Below are positions 44,434 through 53,357 of a stretch of 64,000 nucleotides of DNA, one piece after another. Both the position numbers and the translations under genes were made by a program. Source of the stretch: Candidatus Dormiibacterota bacterium (lineage in GTDB: Bacteria; Chloroflexota; Dormibacteria; CF-121). The stretch is from assembly GCA_035544955.1 (NCBI GenBank), contig DASZZN010000045.1, positions 62,001 to 126,000 on the forward strand. Reading direction: 5' to 3'. How positions within the stretch are numbered: the first letter of the stretch is position 1; each line of letters opens with the position of its first letter. Below the pieces are notes generated by a model, which was not told the DNA's origin, did not search any database, and worked only from the letters and a program-made list of their open reading frames with translations.

Positions 44434-45681
44434 GTGCGACGCGTGCTTTATGCCAGCCGGCGCGGGGAATTGCGTGTTCACCCGACCCTGCAAGCAGTGG
44501 CACAAAGTGGGTGGGATGTCATTGCTCCCGATCGGCTGATCCCGCTCCCGCCGGGGACAACCCTGATGCATCTCCCCGGTCGGGTGCAGCTCGGCTCGGC
44601 CGGTGGCGCCACCGCCCCAGTCGAAGACCCCGATGCGGTCGCCGTGGCCGCCGTGCTGCCGCCGGGGTACCTACGGACCCTGCTGCCAGCCTACCTGGCC
44701 GGCGACGATGCGCCGGTCCTGCCGCTGTATGGGTACGCCGCGGTGGCCGCCGTCGACGGCGAGCCGTACGTGGCCGCGATGCGAACCGACCGCTGGAGTG
44801 CCTGGGACCCACAGGCGGTCGATCGGCAGCACATCGACCGCGGGATCCGCGCGGCGCGACGTCCAATGCCCGACAGCCGGCTGCTCCGCCACCTCGAGAC
44901 CTGTGCCACCGACTACCGATGCCTGACGGCGCAGAATGTCTTCCTCCGCCGCGGCGAAGGCGCGATCCCCGTTTCGCCCGCGTGCAACGCGGCCTGTCTG
45001 GGCTGCATCTCGGAGCAGTGGGGCGACGTCGCCTCGCCGCAGACCCGCCTCGCCTTCGCTCCCACCGCGGCGGAGATTGCCGAGCTCGCAGCGTGGCACC
45101 TGAGCGCCAGCCCGGCGAACTTCGTTAGCTTTGGTCAGGGCTGCGAGGGCGAGGCGCTGACTCGCGGTGCCGTGCTGGTCGAGGCGACTCGCCGCATCCG
45201 GTCGGCCTGGCCGGCCGCGACCATCCACATCAACACCAATGCCTCACGTCCGGACGTCCTCCGCCGGCTGATCGATGCCGGATTGAATTCGATCCGTATC
45301 AGCATCTTCAGCCTCCACGATGAGCGGTTCCGCGCCTACTACCGGCCGATTGGTTATGGGCTGGAGCAGGTCGCCCAGTGCGCGGAGCTGATGGCCGCCG
45401 CCGGCGGACAGGTCACGATCAACCTGTTGACCTTCCCCGGCATCAGCGACGCGCCAGCAGAACTCGATGCGTTGGTCGCGTTCGTCCGGGAGCACCGGGT
45501 CCACCAGGTGCAGCTGCGCAGCCTGAACGTCGATCCGCTCTGGCTGCTGGCTCGGATCCCGGATCCCACACGGGGCATTGGCATGCGGGCGTTCGTTCGC
45601 GAGCTGGGGGCGCGCTGCCCGGGGCTCCAGCTGGGCAACTTCACGCGGGCGTGGAGCGTACCGGCGCCGATCTCGGCGTAA
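44434..45681 (+). CDS. Uncharacterised radical SAM protein
   Basis: A 415-aa protein. The [4Fe-4S] motif is CNAACLGC (CxxxCxxC, codons 44983-45006), about residue 184, after an unusually long N-terminal region of about 180 residues. The SAM-binding GGE-like segment is FVSFGQGCEGEALTRG, followed by TIHINTNASRPDVLRRLIDAGLNSIRISIFS, typical of the TIM barrel. No C-terminal SPASM cysteines are visible. The substrate is unknown; neighbours (M50 protease, rpmE) give no firm hint. GTG start. Confidence 0.86.
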   Translation: MRRVLYASRRGELRVHPTLQAVAQSGWDVIAPDRLIPLPPGTTLMHLPGRVQLGSAGGATAPVEDPDAVAVAAVLPPGYLRTLLPAYLAGDDAPVLPLYGYAAVAAVDGEPYVAAMRTDRWSAWDPQAVDRQHIDRGIRAARRPMPDSRLLRHLETCATDYRCLTAQNVFLRRGEGAIPVSPACNAACLGCISEQWGDVASPQTRLAFAPTAAEIAELAAWHLSASPANFVSFGQGCEGEALTRGAVLVEATRRIRSAWPAATIHINTNASRPDVLRRLIDAGLNSIRISIFSLHDERFRAYYRPIGYGLEQVAQCAELMAAAGGQVTINLLTFPGISDAPAELDALVAFVREHRVHQVQLRSLNVDPLWLLARIPDPTRGIGMRAFVRELGARCPGLQLGNFTRAWSVPAPISA

Positions 45682-45720
45682 CGCCCGGGGCCCGTTTGAA
45701 GTGATTGAAAGGCCCAGGCC

Positions 45721-46632
45721 GTGGGCAAGCTCAATGTGATGGCTGATCTGTATTCGCAGAACCAGGAGCCAACTGCGGGCGGGGCCGATTACGGCTACCG
45801 GACCGACCGGCCAGTCCAGGCCGATATCCCCGCACAGCCTGACAACCGCGGAAGGCGGAACGGCGGGCTGGCAGCGGGAATTCTCGCCTTCCTCGCCTTC
45901 GTTTTCGGCAAGCTCTCCTACGTTGGGCTGCTACTGCTCAAGTTCAAAGGGCTGTGGTTCACCATCGTCTCGACCGGGCTGACGGCCTTGATCTACGCAC
46001 AGATCTTCGGTTGGGCCTTCGGCGTCGGCATCGTGCTCCTCATCCTGATCCATGAGAGCGGCCACGTCGTGGTGGCCCGAATTATCGGCCTGCCGGTCAG
46101 CCTTCCCGTCATGATCCCGTTCCTCGGCGCCTTCGTCAGCATGAAGCAACAGCCGCGTACCGTCGCCCAGGAATCCATCATGGCGATCGGGGGTCCGGTG
46201 CTGGGGTCGATCGCTGCCGGCCTGTGCTACCTCGGCTACCTCGCCACGCCCGACTCGAGCACCGGTCAGCTGTTGCGGGCGCTTGCCTACTTCGGCTTTC
46301 TGATCAACCTCTTCAATCTGATTCCGCTCACGCCGCTTGACGGTGGCCGCGTGACGTCGTTGCTCTCCAAGTGGTTCAACGTCGCTGGGCTGGCGATTGC
46401 GGCCGGGCTGCTCCTCTTCGAGTTGCAGTCCGGAACGAGGGTGAGCCCGGTCCTCTTCCTGGTCTTGATCTTCGGGGCCTTCTCCACCTACCAGCGGTTT
46501 CGGTCGACGGTCCTCAATCCGGCCTACTACGCCGTTGACGCCCAGACGAAGGTCATCGTCGGAGCCGTTTACCTCGGGCTGCTCTTCGCACTGGGCGTTG
46601 GCATGCTTCAGACGTCCGCCATCTTGAGATAG
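45721..46632 (+). CDS. Site-2-type intramembrane metalloprotease (M50)
   Basis: A 303-aa polytopic protein. The zinc motif is HESGH in [17 protein letters not shown], and the third ligand is in [13 protein letters not shown]. About six hydrophobic segments follow a polar N-terminus of about 45 residues. M50 proteases cleave membrane-bound regulators or signal-peptide remnants; there is no PDZ domain, so it is closer to the short SpoIVFB/YdiL-like group. GTG 45721 or ATG 45739 could be the start. Confidence 0.9.
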   Translation: MGKLNVMADLYSQNQEPTAGGADYGYRTDRPVQADIPAQPDNRGRRNGGLAAGILAFLAFVFGKLSYVGLLLLKFKGLWFTIVSTGLTALIYAQIFGWAFGVGIVLLILIHESGHVVVARIIGLPVSLPVMIPFLGAFVSMKQQPRTVAQESIMAIGGPVLGSIAAGLCYLGYLATPDSSTGQLLRALAYFGFLINLFNLIPLTPLDGGRVTSLLSKWFNVAGLAIAAGLLLFELQSGTRVSPVLFLVLIFGAFSTYQRFRSTVLNPAYYAVDAQTKVIVGAVYLGLLFALGVGMLQTSAILR

Positions 46633-46635
46633 AAT
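46630..46635 (+). promoter_or_regulatory. -10 element for rpmE (leaderless)
   Basis: TAGAAT overlaps the M50 stop codon and lies 10 nt before ATG 46646. Confidence 0.55.
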
Positions 46636-46645
46636 TGGGACCCCC

Positions 46646-46852
46646 ATGAAAGCCACCATCCATCCGACCTACTACCACGATGCCGTGGTCGTCTGCCTGT
46701 GCGGCAACAAGTTCACCACCGGCTCGACTCAGAAAGAGCTCAAGACCGAGGTCTGTTCGGTCTGCCATCCCTTCTTCAGCGGCCAGCAGCGAATCGTCGA
46801 TACGCAGGGCCGCGTCGACCGGTTCCAGCAGCGCCAGCAGCGGAAGAGATAA
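46646..46852 (+). CDS. rpmE: Ribosomal protein L31 (zinc type)
   Basis: A 68-aa L31: [10 protein letters not shown] start, zinc cysteines in CLCGN and CSVCHPF, and the GRVDRFQQR end. The C+ form contains zinc. It joins the two ribosomal subunits at bridge B1b. It opens the block rpmE-yqhQ-prfA-prmC, an arrangement common in Gram-positives and Chloroflexota. Confidence 0.97.
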   Translation: MKATIHPTYYHDAVVVCLCGNKFTTGSTQKELKTEVCSVCHPFFSGQQRIVDTQGRVDRFQQRQQRKR

Positions 46853-46904
46853 GCCGCTACCCCGTTGAGCCCTCTGTGGCCAGCGGCGTTGCGCAGGGAC
46901 TAGG

Positions 46905-47798
46905 ATGAGCGCGGCTGTGAGCCAGGACAAGTTCTTCTACGGCGGCCAGGCCGTGCTCGAGGGCGTCATGATGCGCGGCCGCACCACCTACGCGGTCGCC
47001 GTCCGCAAGCCCGACGGCGAGATCCAGGTCTTGCGCGAGCGCCTGCGGTCCATCATCTACACCCACCCGGTCTGGAAGCTGCCGCTGCTCCGCGGTCTGG
47101 CCGGGCTCTGGGAGCAGCTCCACCTCGGCATGAAGGCGCTGATGTGGTCGGCGAACATCCAGGCCGCCGCCGAGCAGGTGGAACTGAGCGCGACCACCAT
47201 CCGCGTGACGATGGCGATCGCGGTGGCCGGCGCGTTGCTCTTTTTCCTTGGCGTCCCCCTGCTGGCGGCGGGCTTCCTGAGCCGCGGTCACAGCAATCTC
47301 TTCTTCGGGGTGGTCGACGGGGCGGTCCGGATCGCGCTGCTCTTGCTCTACCTCTATGCCATCTCCTTCAAGGCGGAGATCGCGCGACTCTTCGCCTACC
47401 ACGGTGCCGAGCACAAGACGATCAATGCCTACGAAGCGGGGCTTCCGCTCGACGTGCCCAACGTGCGGACGCAGAGCACGCTCCATCCGCGCTGCGGCAC
47501 CGGCTTCCTGCTCGCCGTGATGGTCGTCAGCGCCTTTGTCTTTGGATTGGTCGGCCGTCCGGCCCTGCCCCTTTTGCTGCTGTCGCGCGTCGTGCTCATC
47601 CCGGTGATTGCCATGCTGGCCTATGAGTTCATTCGCTTTGCCGGCCGACATCGGAACAACCCGATCGTGAAGGTGCTGATCCTCCCGTTCCTCCTGACCC
47701 AGAAGCTCACCACGCGGGAACCGGACGACCGTCAGATCGAGGTGGCACTGGCGGCATTCGAGGGAGCCCGGCAAGAGGAGAAAGAGGCCGCGGCCTGA
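46905..47798 (+). CDS. DUF1385 membrane protein YqhQ
   Basis: A 297-aa member of DUF1385: FFYGGQAVLEGVMMRGRTTYAVAVRKPDG at the N-terminus, several membrane helices (about 100-130, 140-165, 205-245), and FAYHGAEHKTINAYEAG plus HPRCGTGFLLAVM in the conserved core. The His/Glu/Cys residues in these motifs suggest metal or substrate binding, but no activity is established. It regularly precedes prfA; its TGA overlaps the prfA ATG. Confidence 0.9.
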   Translation: MSAAVSQDKFFYGGQAVLEGVMMRGRTTYAVAVRKPDGEIQVLRERLRSIIYTHPVWKLPLLRGLAGLWEQLHLGMKALMWSANIQAAAEQVELSATTIRVTMAIAVAGALLFFLGVPLLAAGFLSRGHSNLFFGVVDGAVRIALLLLYLYAISFKAEIARLFAYHGAEHKTINAYEAGLPLDVPNVRTQSTLHPRCGTGFLLAVMVVSAFVFGLVGRPALPLLLLSRVVLIPVIAMLAYEFIRFAGRHRNNPIVKVLILPFLLTQKLTTREPDDRQIEVALAAFEGARQEEKEAAA

Positions 47799-48898
47799 TG
47801 TTCGAACAGCTCGAAGCCGTTCGGGCCCGGTACTACGCGATCACCGAGCGGCTGGCGGACCCCGCGGTTCATGCCGACCTCAAGGAACTCCAGCGGCTGA
47901 GCAAAGAGCAGGCCCAGCTCCGCGACCTGGTGCACCTCTATGAAGCCTACCGCCGTGCCGAGCGCGGCATGGCCGAAGCCCGCGAACTGGCCGAACAGGA
48001 GCGAGATCCCGAGATGCAGGCCTACGCACGCCAGGAATTGGAGAAGCAGCAGGCGGAACGCGACCGCCTCGAAGGCGAGCTCAACGTCGCCCTCGTGCCC
48101 AAGGATCCCACCGACGACAAGGACGTGATCGTCGAGATCCGGCAGGGGACCGGCGGTGATGAGGCGGGATTGTTTGCCGCCGACCTCTTCCGCATGTACA
48201 GCCGCTATGCTGAGTCGCATCGCTGGAAGGTCGACCTGCTCTCGGAGAACGTGACCGAGCGCGGCGGCTTCAAAGAGGTGGTCTTCGAGGTTCGCGGTCG
48301 AGGCGCCTACTCGCGCCTGAAATTCGAGAACGGCGTGCACCGCGTGCAGCGGGTGCCGGAGACCGAGGCGCAAGGACGCATCCACACCTCGACAGCCACC
48401 GTCGTGGTGATGCCCGAGGCTGAGGACGTCGATGTTGTCATCAATCCAGAGCGGCTCAAGGTCGACGTCTACCGCTCCGGCGGGCACGGCGGGCAGAGCG
48501 TCAACACCACGGACTCGGCGGTCCGCCTCACCTACACGCCCGAGGACGGCGGTGCGCCTATCGTTGTCACCTGCCAGGACGAGCGCTCTCAGCTCAAGAA
48601 CAAGGCCAAGGCGGAAAAGGTGCTGATGACCCGCCTGCTCGACCGCCAGATGGCGCAGCAGCAGGAGGCCCTGACCGAGGTCCGTCGTTCAGCCGTCGGC
48701 TCGGGCGATCGCAGCGAAAAAGTCCGTACCTATAACTATCCGGAAGGCCGGATCACCGACCACCGGATCGACTTCAAGTACTACAAGCTGCCCCAGTTCG
48801 TCGAGGCCGGCGACCTCGACCCGGTGATCGATCGTTTGATCGCCTGGGACCGCGGGAACCGGTTGAGCGAACCGCCGAATGGCGCCGCGCGCAACTGA
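47798..48898 (+). CDS. prfA: Peptide chain release factor 1
   Basis: A 366-aa release factor for UAA/UAG. Residues GGHGGQSVNTTDSAVRLTY contain the GGQ that triggers peptidyl-tRNA hydrolysis and is methylated by PrmC, the next gene. RGTGGDEAGLFAADLFRMY and EKVRTYNYPEGRITDHRI support the RF1 family. Overlaps prmC by 20 nt. Confidence 0.98.
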   Translation: MFEQLEAVRARYYAITERLADPAVHADLKELQRLSKEQAQLRDLVHLYEAYRRAERGMAEARELAEQERDPEMQAYARQELEKQQAERDRLEGELNVALVPKDPTDDKDVIVEIRQGTGGDEAGLFAADLFRMYSRYAESHRWKVDLLSENVTERGGFKEVVFEVRGRGAYSRLKFENGVHRVQRVPETEAQGRIHTSTATVVVMPEAEDVDVVINPERLKVDVYRSGGHGGQSVNTTDSAVRLTYTPEDGGAPIVVTCQDERSQLKNKAKAEKVLMTRLLDRQMAQQQEALTEVRRSAVGSGDRSEKVRTYNYPEGRITDHRIDFKYYKLPQFVEAGDLDPVIDRLIAWDRGNRLSEPPNGAARN

Positions 48899-49742
48899 CG
48901 GCGGCCGGGTCAAGGCGCAGCTCGCCAAGGCACGGGCCACCCTGGACACGGCCGGCATTCCATTACCTTGGCTCGACGCCGAGATCCTGGTGGCACACGT
49001 CCTCCAGAGTTCGCGCGAGCGGCTCCACAGCCACCCCGAGCGCGAGCTAACCGTCGCGCAGCGGGCTCAGCTGCGGCGGTTGACCAGTCGCCGAGTGGCC
49101 CGCGTTCCGCTGCCCTACCTGGTCGGCGAGCGCGAGTTCTATGGGTACATGTTTCGCGTTACCCCTGCCGTGCTGATTCCGCGCCCGTCGAGCGAGCTGC
49201 TCGTCGAGCTGGCGATCGATTGGTTGACGGCACACCCACGGGCGCGGCGGATGATCGACCTGGGTACCGGCAGCGGCGCGGTCGCGATTTCCGTCGCGAA
49301 AGCCGTGCCACAGATTCACATCGAGGCACGGGATGTCAGCGCTCGCGCGTTAAAGGTGGCTGACGAAAATATCGCGCACTACCGCCTGCGCCGGCGGATC
49401 ATCACGTTGAAGGGCGACTTACTGCGCCGCGCGTCCCCAGCGGACCTGATCCTCGCCAACCTTCCCTACATCCCGGAGGCGCTGCGGCGCATTCGGCCGA
49501 AGGAGCTCGACTACGAGCCGGCGCTCGCGCTCGACGGCGGCAAGGACGGGCTGTTGCTGATTCGGGTCGCGCTGGCGCAAGCGCCTGCGGTACTGAAACC
49601 GGGCGGCCTCGTCCTCTTCGAATGCGACCCGGCGCAAATCCGCCGCGTCGTGCGCCTCGCCCAGGGGCACTGGCCCGCGGCGCTGGTGACCGTGCACAAG
49701 GACCTGGCCGGGCAGGACCGCGTGGTCCGGATCCAAACGTGA
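48879..49742 (+). CDS. prmC: Release-factor glutamine methyltransferase PrmC
   Basis: A 287-aa SAM-dependent N5-glutamine methyltransferase. The N-terminal helical domain includes LPWLDAEILVAHVL; YLVGEREFYG and IPRPSSELLVE precede the Rossmann domain with DLGTGSGAVAIS. The substrate-binding motif reads NLPY (codons 49458-49469) instead of the common NPPY. Its target GGQ glutamine is encoded by prfA upstream. The stop overlaps the GTG of tsaC (GTGA). Confidence 0.95.
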   Translation: MAPRATDGGRVKAQLAKARATLDTAGIPLPWLDAEILVAHVLQSSRERLHSHPERELTVAQRAQLRRLTSRRVARVPLPYLVGEREFYGYMFRVTPAVLIPRPSSELLVELAIDWLTAHPRARRMIDLGTGSGAVAISVAKAVPQIHIEARDVSARALKVADENIAHYRLRRRIITLKGDLLRRASPADLILANLPYIPEALRRIRPKELDYEPALALDGGKDGLLLIRVALAQAPAVLKPGGLVLFECDPAQIRRVVRLAQGHWPAALVTVHKDLAGQDRVVRIQT

Positions 49743-50329
49743 CCCTGCGGTGGCCGGCCGACCCGTCGCACATCGCGCAGGCGGCCGAGCGGCTTCGCTC
49801 TGGCGCCGTCATCGCTTTCCCAACCGACACGCTCTATGGCATCGGCGCGCGCGCCGCAGACCCGGCAGCGGTCGCTCGCCTCTACCAGGTAAAGCGCCGT
49901 CCATCCGGACAGCCGATGGTGTGGCTGGTCACCGACCGGGCGCAGGTCGAGCGGTTCGCGGTCGTCTCCGCGACCGCCACTGAGTTGATGGACCGCTACT
50001 GGCCGGGTCCGCTGACCCTGGTGCTGCCCGCCCGTATCCCGACCGACCGTTCGACCATCGCAATGCGCGCGCCGGACCACGACGTCGCTTTCGCGCTGCT
50101 GAGGGCGCTGGGGGAGCCGATCGCGAGCAGCAGCGCCAATGCCGCCGGACAGCCGCCGCCTGTCGATGCCGACCAGGTCCTTGCCGGGCTAGACGACGAG
50201 CTTGATCTCGTGCTCGACGGAGGGCACTGCCGAATCGGTCAGCCCTCGACCATTCTTGACCTGAGTGGTGCGACGCCTCGCATCCTGCGCCAGGGGGCGA
50301 TCCCGTCTTCGGAACTGATTCGGGGATAA
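49739..50329 (+). CDS. tsaC: Threonylcarbamoyl-AMP synthase (TsaC/Sua5 family)
   Basis: A 196-aa YrdC-domain enzyme making TC-AMP from threonine, bicarbonate and ATP for tRNA t6A37. Motifs: AFPTDTLYGIGARAADP, KRRPSGQPMVWLV, RYWPGPLTLVLP and ASSSANAAGQPP. The C-terminal Sua5 domain is absent, so it is the short TsaC type. GTG start, coupled to prmC. Confidence 0.95.
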   Translation: MTLRWPADPSHIAQAAERLRSGAVIAFPTDTLYGIGARAADPAAVARLYQVKRRPSGQPMVWLVTDRAQVERFAVVSATATELMDRYWPGPLTLVLPARIPTDRSTIAMRAPDHDVAFALLRALGEPIASSSANAAGQPPPVDADQVLAGLDDELDLVLDGGHCRIGQPSTILDLSGATPRILRQGAIPSSELIRG

Positions 50330-51597
50330 TGGGCGGGATGTTGCAGGCCCGCACCGACCTGACCAGCCGGATCGACCTCGTCGATCCCGAGGTCGGTGCC
50401 GCGATCCGCGACGAATACGAGCGTCAGCAGTACACGCTGGAGCTCATTCCATCGGAGAACATCGCCAGTCCGGCGGTGCTGCAGGCGCTCGGCTCACTGC
50501 TCAACAACAAGTACGCCGAGGGGTACCCGGGCAAGCGCTACTACGGCGGCTGCGAAAACGTCGACCGGATCGAGACGCTCGCGATCGAGCGCGCCAAGGC
50601 GCTCTTTGGCGCTGAGCACGCCAACGTGCAATCCCATTGCGGTACGACCGCCAACTATGCCGTCTACGCGAGCGTCCTCAAGGTTGGCGACACCGTCATG
50701 GGGATGGATCTCAGCCAAGGCGGCCACCTGAGCCACGGGAGCCCCGTGAATTTTTCCGGCAAGCTCTACCACTTCGTGCCGTACGGGGTCGATCCTACGA
50801 CGGAGCGCATTGATTACGACGTGCTCGAGAAGCAGGCGAAAGATGTGCGGCCGAGGATGCTGCTCGCCGGCTATAGTGCCTACCCGCGCACCCTCGACTT
50901 CGAGCGGTTGGCGGCGATCGCCAAGGCGGTCGATGCCTATTTCTTCGTCGACATGGCGCATTTCGCCGGCCTGGTCGCCGGTGGTGCGCACCCGAGCCCG
51001 GTGCCCCACGCCGACTTCGTCAGCTTCACCACCCACAAGACGATGCGTGGTCCCTGGGGCGCGATGATCCTCTGCAAGGCGAAGTACGCCGCCGAGGTGG
51101 ACAAGAGCGTGTTTCCCGGCAGCCAGGGCGGCCCCCACAACCACGCGATCGCCGGCAAGGCGGTGATGCTGGCCCAGTGGAAGACCCCGGAGTTCAGGTC
51201 CTACGCGCAGGCGGTAGTCAACAACGCACATGCGCTCGCCGAGGGGCTCGGCCGTCGCAAGCTCCGGCTGGTCAGTGGGGGAACAGACAACCACCTGATG
51301 CTGATCGACCTGCGGCCGCTCAACCTCACGGGAAAGAAAGTCCAGGATACGTTCGATACCGTCGGCATCACCGTGAACCGCAACTCGATCCCGTTCGATG
51401 CCGCGAGCAAGTTCAACCCGAGTGGGATCCGGTTGGGATCGCCGTCGGTCACGACGCGAGGAATGGGCACAAAAGAAATGGAGCAGATCGCCGACATGGT
51501 TTCCGAGTTGCTCTTCAACCTCGAGGACCGGACGGTCCATGAACAGGTACGCGCCCGTAGCCGGGCGTTGTGCGAACGATTTCCGCTGCCCTACTAG
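50329..51597 (+). CDS. glyA: Serine hydroxymethyltransferase
   Basis: A 422-aa PLP enzyme interconverting serine and glycine and charging tetrahydrofolate. Motifs: LELIPSENIASPAV, KYAEGYPGKRYYGGCE, DMAHFAGLVAGG and the Schiff-base Lys in FTTHKTMRGPWG (the usual RGPRGG is RGPWGA here). Either ATG 50329 (overlapping the tsaC stop) or ATG 50338, 7 nt after GATAAT (50325-50330), could be used. Confidence 0.97.
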   Translation: MGGMLQARTDLTSRIDLVDPEVGAAIRDEYERQQYTLELIPSENIASPAVLQALGSLLNNKYAEGYPGKRYYGGCENVDRIETLAIERAKALFGAEHANVQSHCGTTANYAVYASVLKVGDTVMGMDLSQGGHLSHGSPVNFSGKLYHFVPYGVDPTTERIDYDVLEKQAKDVRPRMLLAGYSAYPRTLDFERLAAIAKAVDAYFFVDMAHFAGLVAGGAHPSPVPHADFVSFTTHKTMRGPWGAMILCKAKYAAEVDKSVFPGSQGGPHNHAIAGKAVMLAQWKTPEFRSYAQAVVNNAHALAEGLGRRKLRLVSGGTDNHLMLIDLRPLNLTGKKVQDTFDTVGITVNRNSIPFDAASKFNPSGIRLGSPSVTTRGMGTKEMEQIADMVSELLFNLEDRTVHEQVRARSRALCERFPLPY

Positions 51598-52664
51598 CGG
51601 GCGCGGGCCTCTTCAGCGACCCGACCTTCTGGTCTGACTTCTCACCCGCGCGCTTCGGCCCGGCGGTGGTGCCTTTTCTCGCGGCGCTGGTCGGAACCAC
51701 GATCGCGGTCCTTCCGGCGCGATGGCTGGCCTTCCGGCTGGGGGCCGTTGCCCAGCCGGGAGAACGCCGCATCCACAGTGAGCCCACGGCCCGGCTGGGC
51801 GGACTGGCGATGTACCTGGGATTCGGCCTATCCGCCGCCCTCTTTTCGACGAACCCGGCAACCCTGGGCTTGCTCCTGTCAGCGGCAGTCATCACGACGC
51901 TGATGGTTTTCGACGACCTCGGTGGGGTTCGACCCCTCTTCAAACTGGTCTTCCAGGTCGCCGCCTCCCTTCTCGCCATCCTCGTTTTCGGGATTTCGAT
52001 CAAGTTCATCGGCCTTCCTGGCCACCTCATCATCTTGTCGTTCGCGGTATCGGTCCCGGTCACGCTGCTCTGGTTCGTCGGTCTGCAAAACACCATCAAT
52101 CTGATCGACGGCGTCGATGGGTTGGCTGCCGGTGTGGTGGCGATTGTCGCCGCGACCCTGTTGCTGGCGGCGATCAATCGCGGCGAGGGTGACATCGTCA
52201 TCCTGGCCGGAGCGCTGATCGGCGCCTGCATCGGGTTCCTCTTCTTCAACTGGCATCCGGCCCGTGTCCACATGGGCGACAGCGGCAGCAACTTCCTCGG
52301 CTTCACGCTGGCCGCGCTGTCGGTGCTTTCGGTCGCCAAGGGTGCGATCGTGCTGGCCTTGGTTGTGCCTCTTGCGGCGCTAGCGATCCCGATCGTCGAC
52401 ACCATCTGGGCCATCGTCCGCCGACGGCTGCGCGGTCGGTCGATCGCCACCCCCGACACCGAACACCTGCACCACCGGCTGCTCGACTTCGGCCTCAGTC
52501 CGCGCGAGACGGCGCTCGTCTTCTACTTCGGAACCGCCATCTTTGCCGCGGTCGGGCTGGCCATTTACGGACACAAGAAAGTCCTGCTCGGCGCCATCTT
52601 GCTGATGCTGCTCGGGATCGGCATCATCGTTGTGCGCCGCTTCCGCCGAATCCGACGAGGTTGA
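51570..52664 (+). CDS. wecA: Undecaprenyl-phosphate GlcNAc-1-phosphate transferase (WecA/TagO-like)
   Basis: A 364-aa polyprenyl-phosphate sugar-1-phosphate transferase with about 11 membrane helices. Motifs: HSEPTARLGGLAMYLGF, DDLGGVRP, NLIDGVDGLAAG, MGDSGSNFLG and TPDTEHLHHRLLDFGLS (the HxHH/R loop). It starts wall-polymer, O-antigen-like or arabinogalactan-linker synthesis. GTG or similar start overlaps glyA by 28 nt. It lies just upstream of the ATP synthase operon, as in Actinomycetota and relatives. Confidence 0.94.
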   Translation: MRTISAALLAGAGLFSDPTFWSDFSPARFGPAVVPFLAALVGTTIAVLPARWLAFRLGAVAQPGERRIHSEPTARLGGLAMYLGFGLSAALFSTNPATLGLLLSAAVITTLMVFDDLGGVRPLFKLVFQVAASLLAILVFGISIKFIGLPGHLIILSFAVSVPVTLLWFVGLQNTINLIDGVDGLAAGVVAIVAATLLLAAINRGEGDIVILAGALIGACIGFLFFNWHPARVHMGDSGSNFLGFTLAALSVLSVAKGAIVLALVVPLAALAIPIVDTIWAIVRRRLRGRSIATPDTEHLHHRLLDFGLSPRETALVFYFGTAIFAAVGLAIYGHKKVLLGAILLMLLGIGIIVVRRFRRIRRG

Positions 52665-52750
52665 GCCCGGTTCGGGCCCGCGCCCGATACCGTTGCGAAT
52701 TCACCCCTGATAAGCTTGGAACGGTTGAGGCCTAATTTCTGGAGGCAGTG

Positions 52751-52987
52751 ATGGCCCCGACGGATAAGCGCAAGGACCCCAGCATGCTGGCGGCCTTTAG
52801 TCTCGCGTCGGGCGTCGGCCTCCAGCTAGCCGTCACGGTGTTGGTTGGGTTGGGTCTTGGCTACCTCGCTGACCGGGCCCTGCACACGTCACCCTGGTTC
52901 CTCCTGGTGGGGTTGCTGCTCGGGATTCTGGGGGGCGGTTACAGTGTCGTGCGGAGGCTCATGAAGGAGATACGTCGGAGTGGGTGA
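52751..52987 (+). CDS. AtpZ/AtpQ-type small ATP synthase accessory protein
   Basis: A 78-aa protein with two membrane helices (about 15-37 and 42-64) and the YLADRALHTSPWFLLVGLLLG pattern of the AtpZ family, which helps assemble or supply ions to F0. Here a true Shine-Dalgarno (GGAGG) precedes the ATG. TAATTT at 52733-52738 may be the operon -10. It overlaps the next gene by 8 nt. Confidence 0.87.
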   Translation: MAPTDKRKDPSMLAAFSLASGVGLQLAVTVLVGLGLGYLADRALHTSPWFLLVGLLLGILGGGYSVVRRLMKEIRRSG

Positions 52988-53357
52988 GCTGCGGCGGTTC
53001 GAGCTGACGACGTCCGTGGTTTTGCTCGCCTTCCTCTGCGTCGTCGGCGCCGCGATGGTGGCCACCGGTCACCCTCGCGCGATCGCCGGTCTGATTGCCG
53101 GTGGGCTGCTCGGCCTCGCCAACATGGTCTGGATGGTTGGAACCGCGCGGCGGTTCCTCGGACACGCCCCGACGGTGCGAATGCTGCAGTTGGCAGCCGC
53201 GATCCGGTTCCTCACGATCGCCGTCCTGCTGGGCGTCGTCCTCATCGTGAGCCGCGTCGATCCGGTCGGCGCGGCGATCGGTTACTTCTGTTTCCCGATC
53301 GCCGGCGCGGTCGCGGGCTGGCGGATGATGCGGACCCGACCGGGCTTGCCGGTATGA
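52980..53357 (+). CDS. atpI: ATP synthase subunit I-like protein
   Basis: A 125-aa protein with four membrane helices, in the atpI position. It aids c-ring assembly in other bacteria. The sequence is poorly conserved, so the call rests on position, length and hydropathy. GTG start overlaps the upstream gene; its stop overlaps atpB (ATGA). Confidence 0.8.
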   Translation: MGELRRFELTTSVVLLAFLCVVGAAMVATGHPRAIAGLIAGGLLGLANMVWMVGTARRFLGHAPTVRMLQLAAAIRFLTIAVLLGVVLIVSRVDPVGAAIGYFCFPIAGAVAGWRMMRTRPGLPV

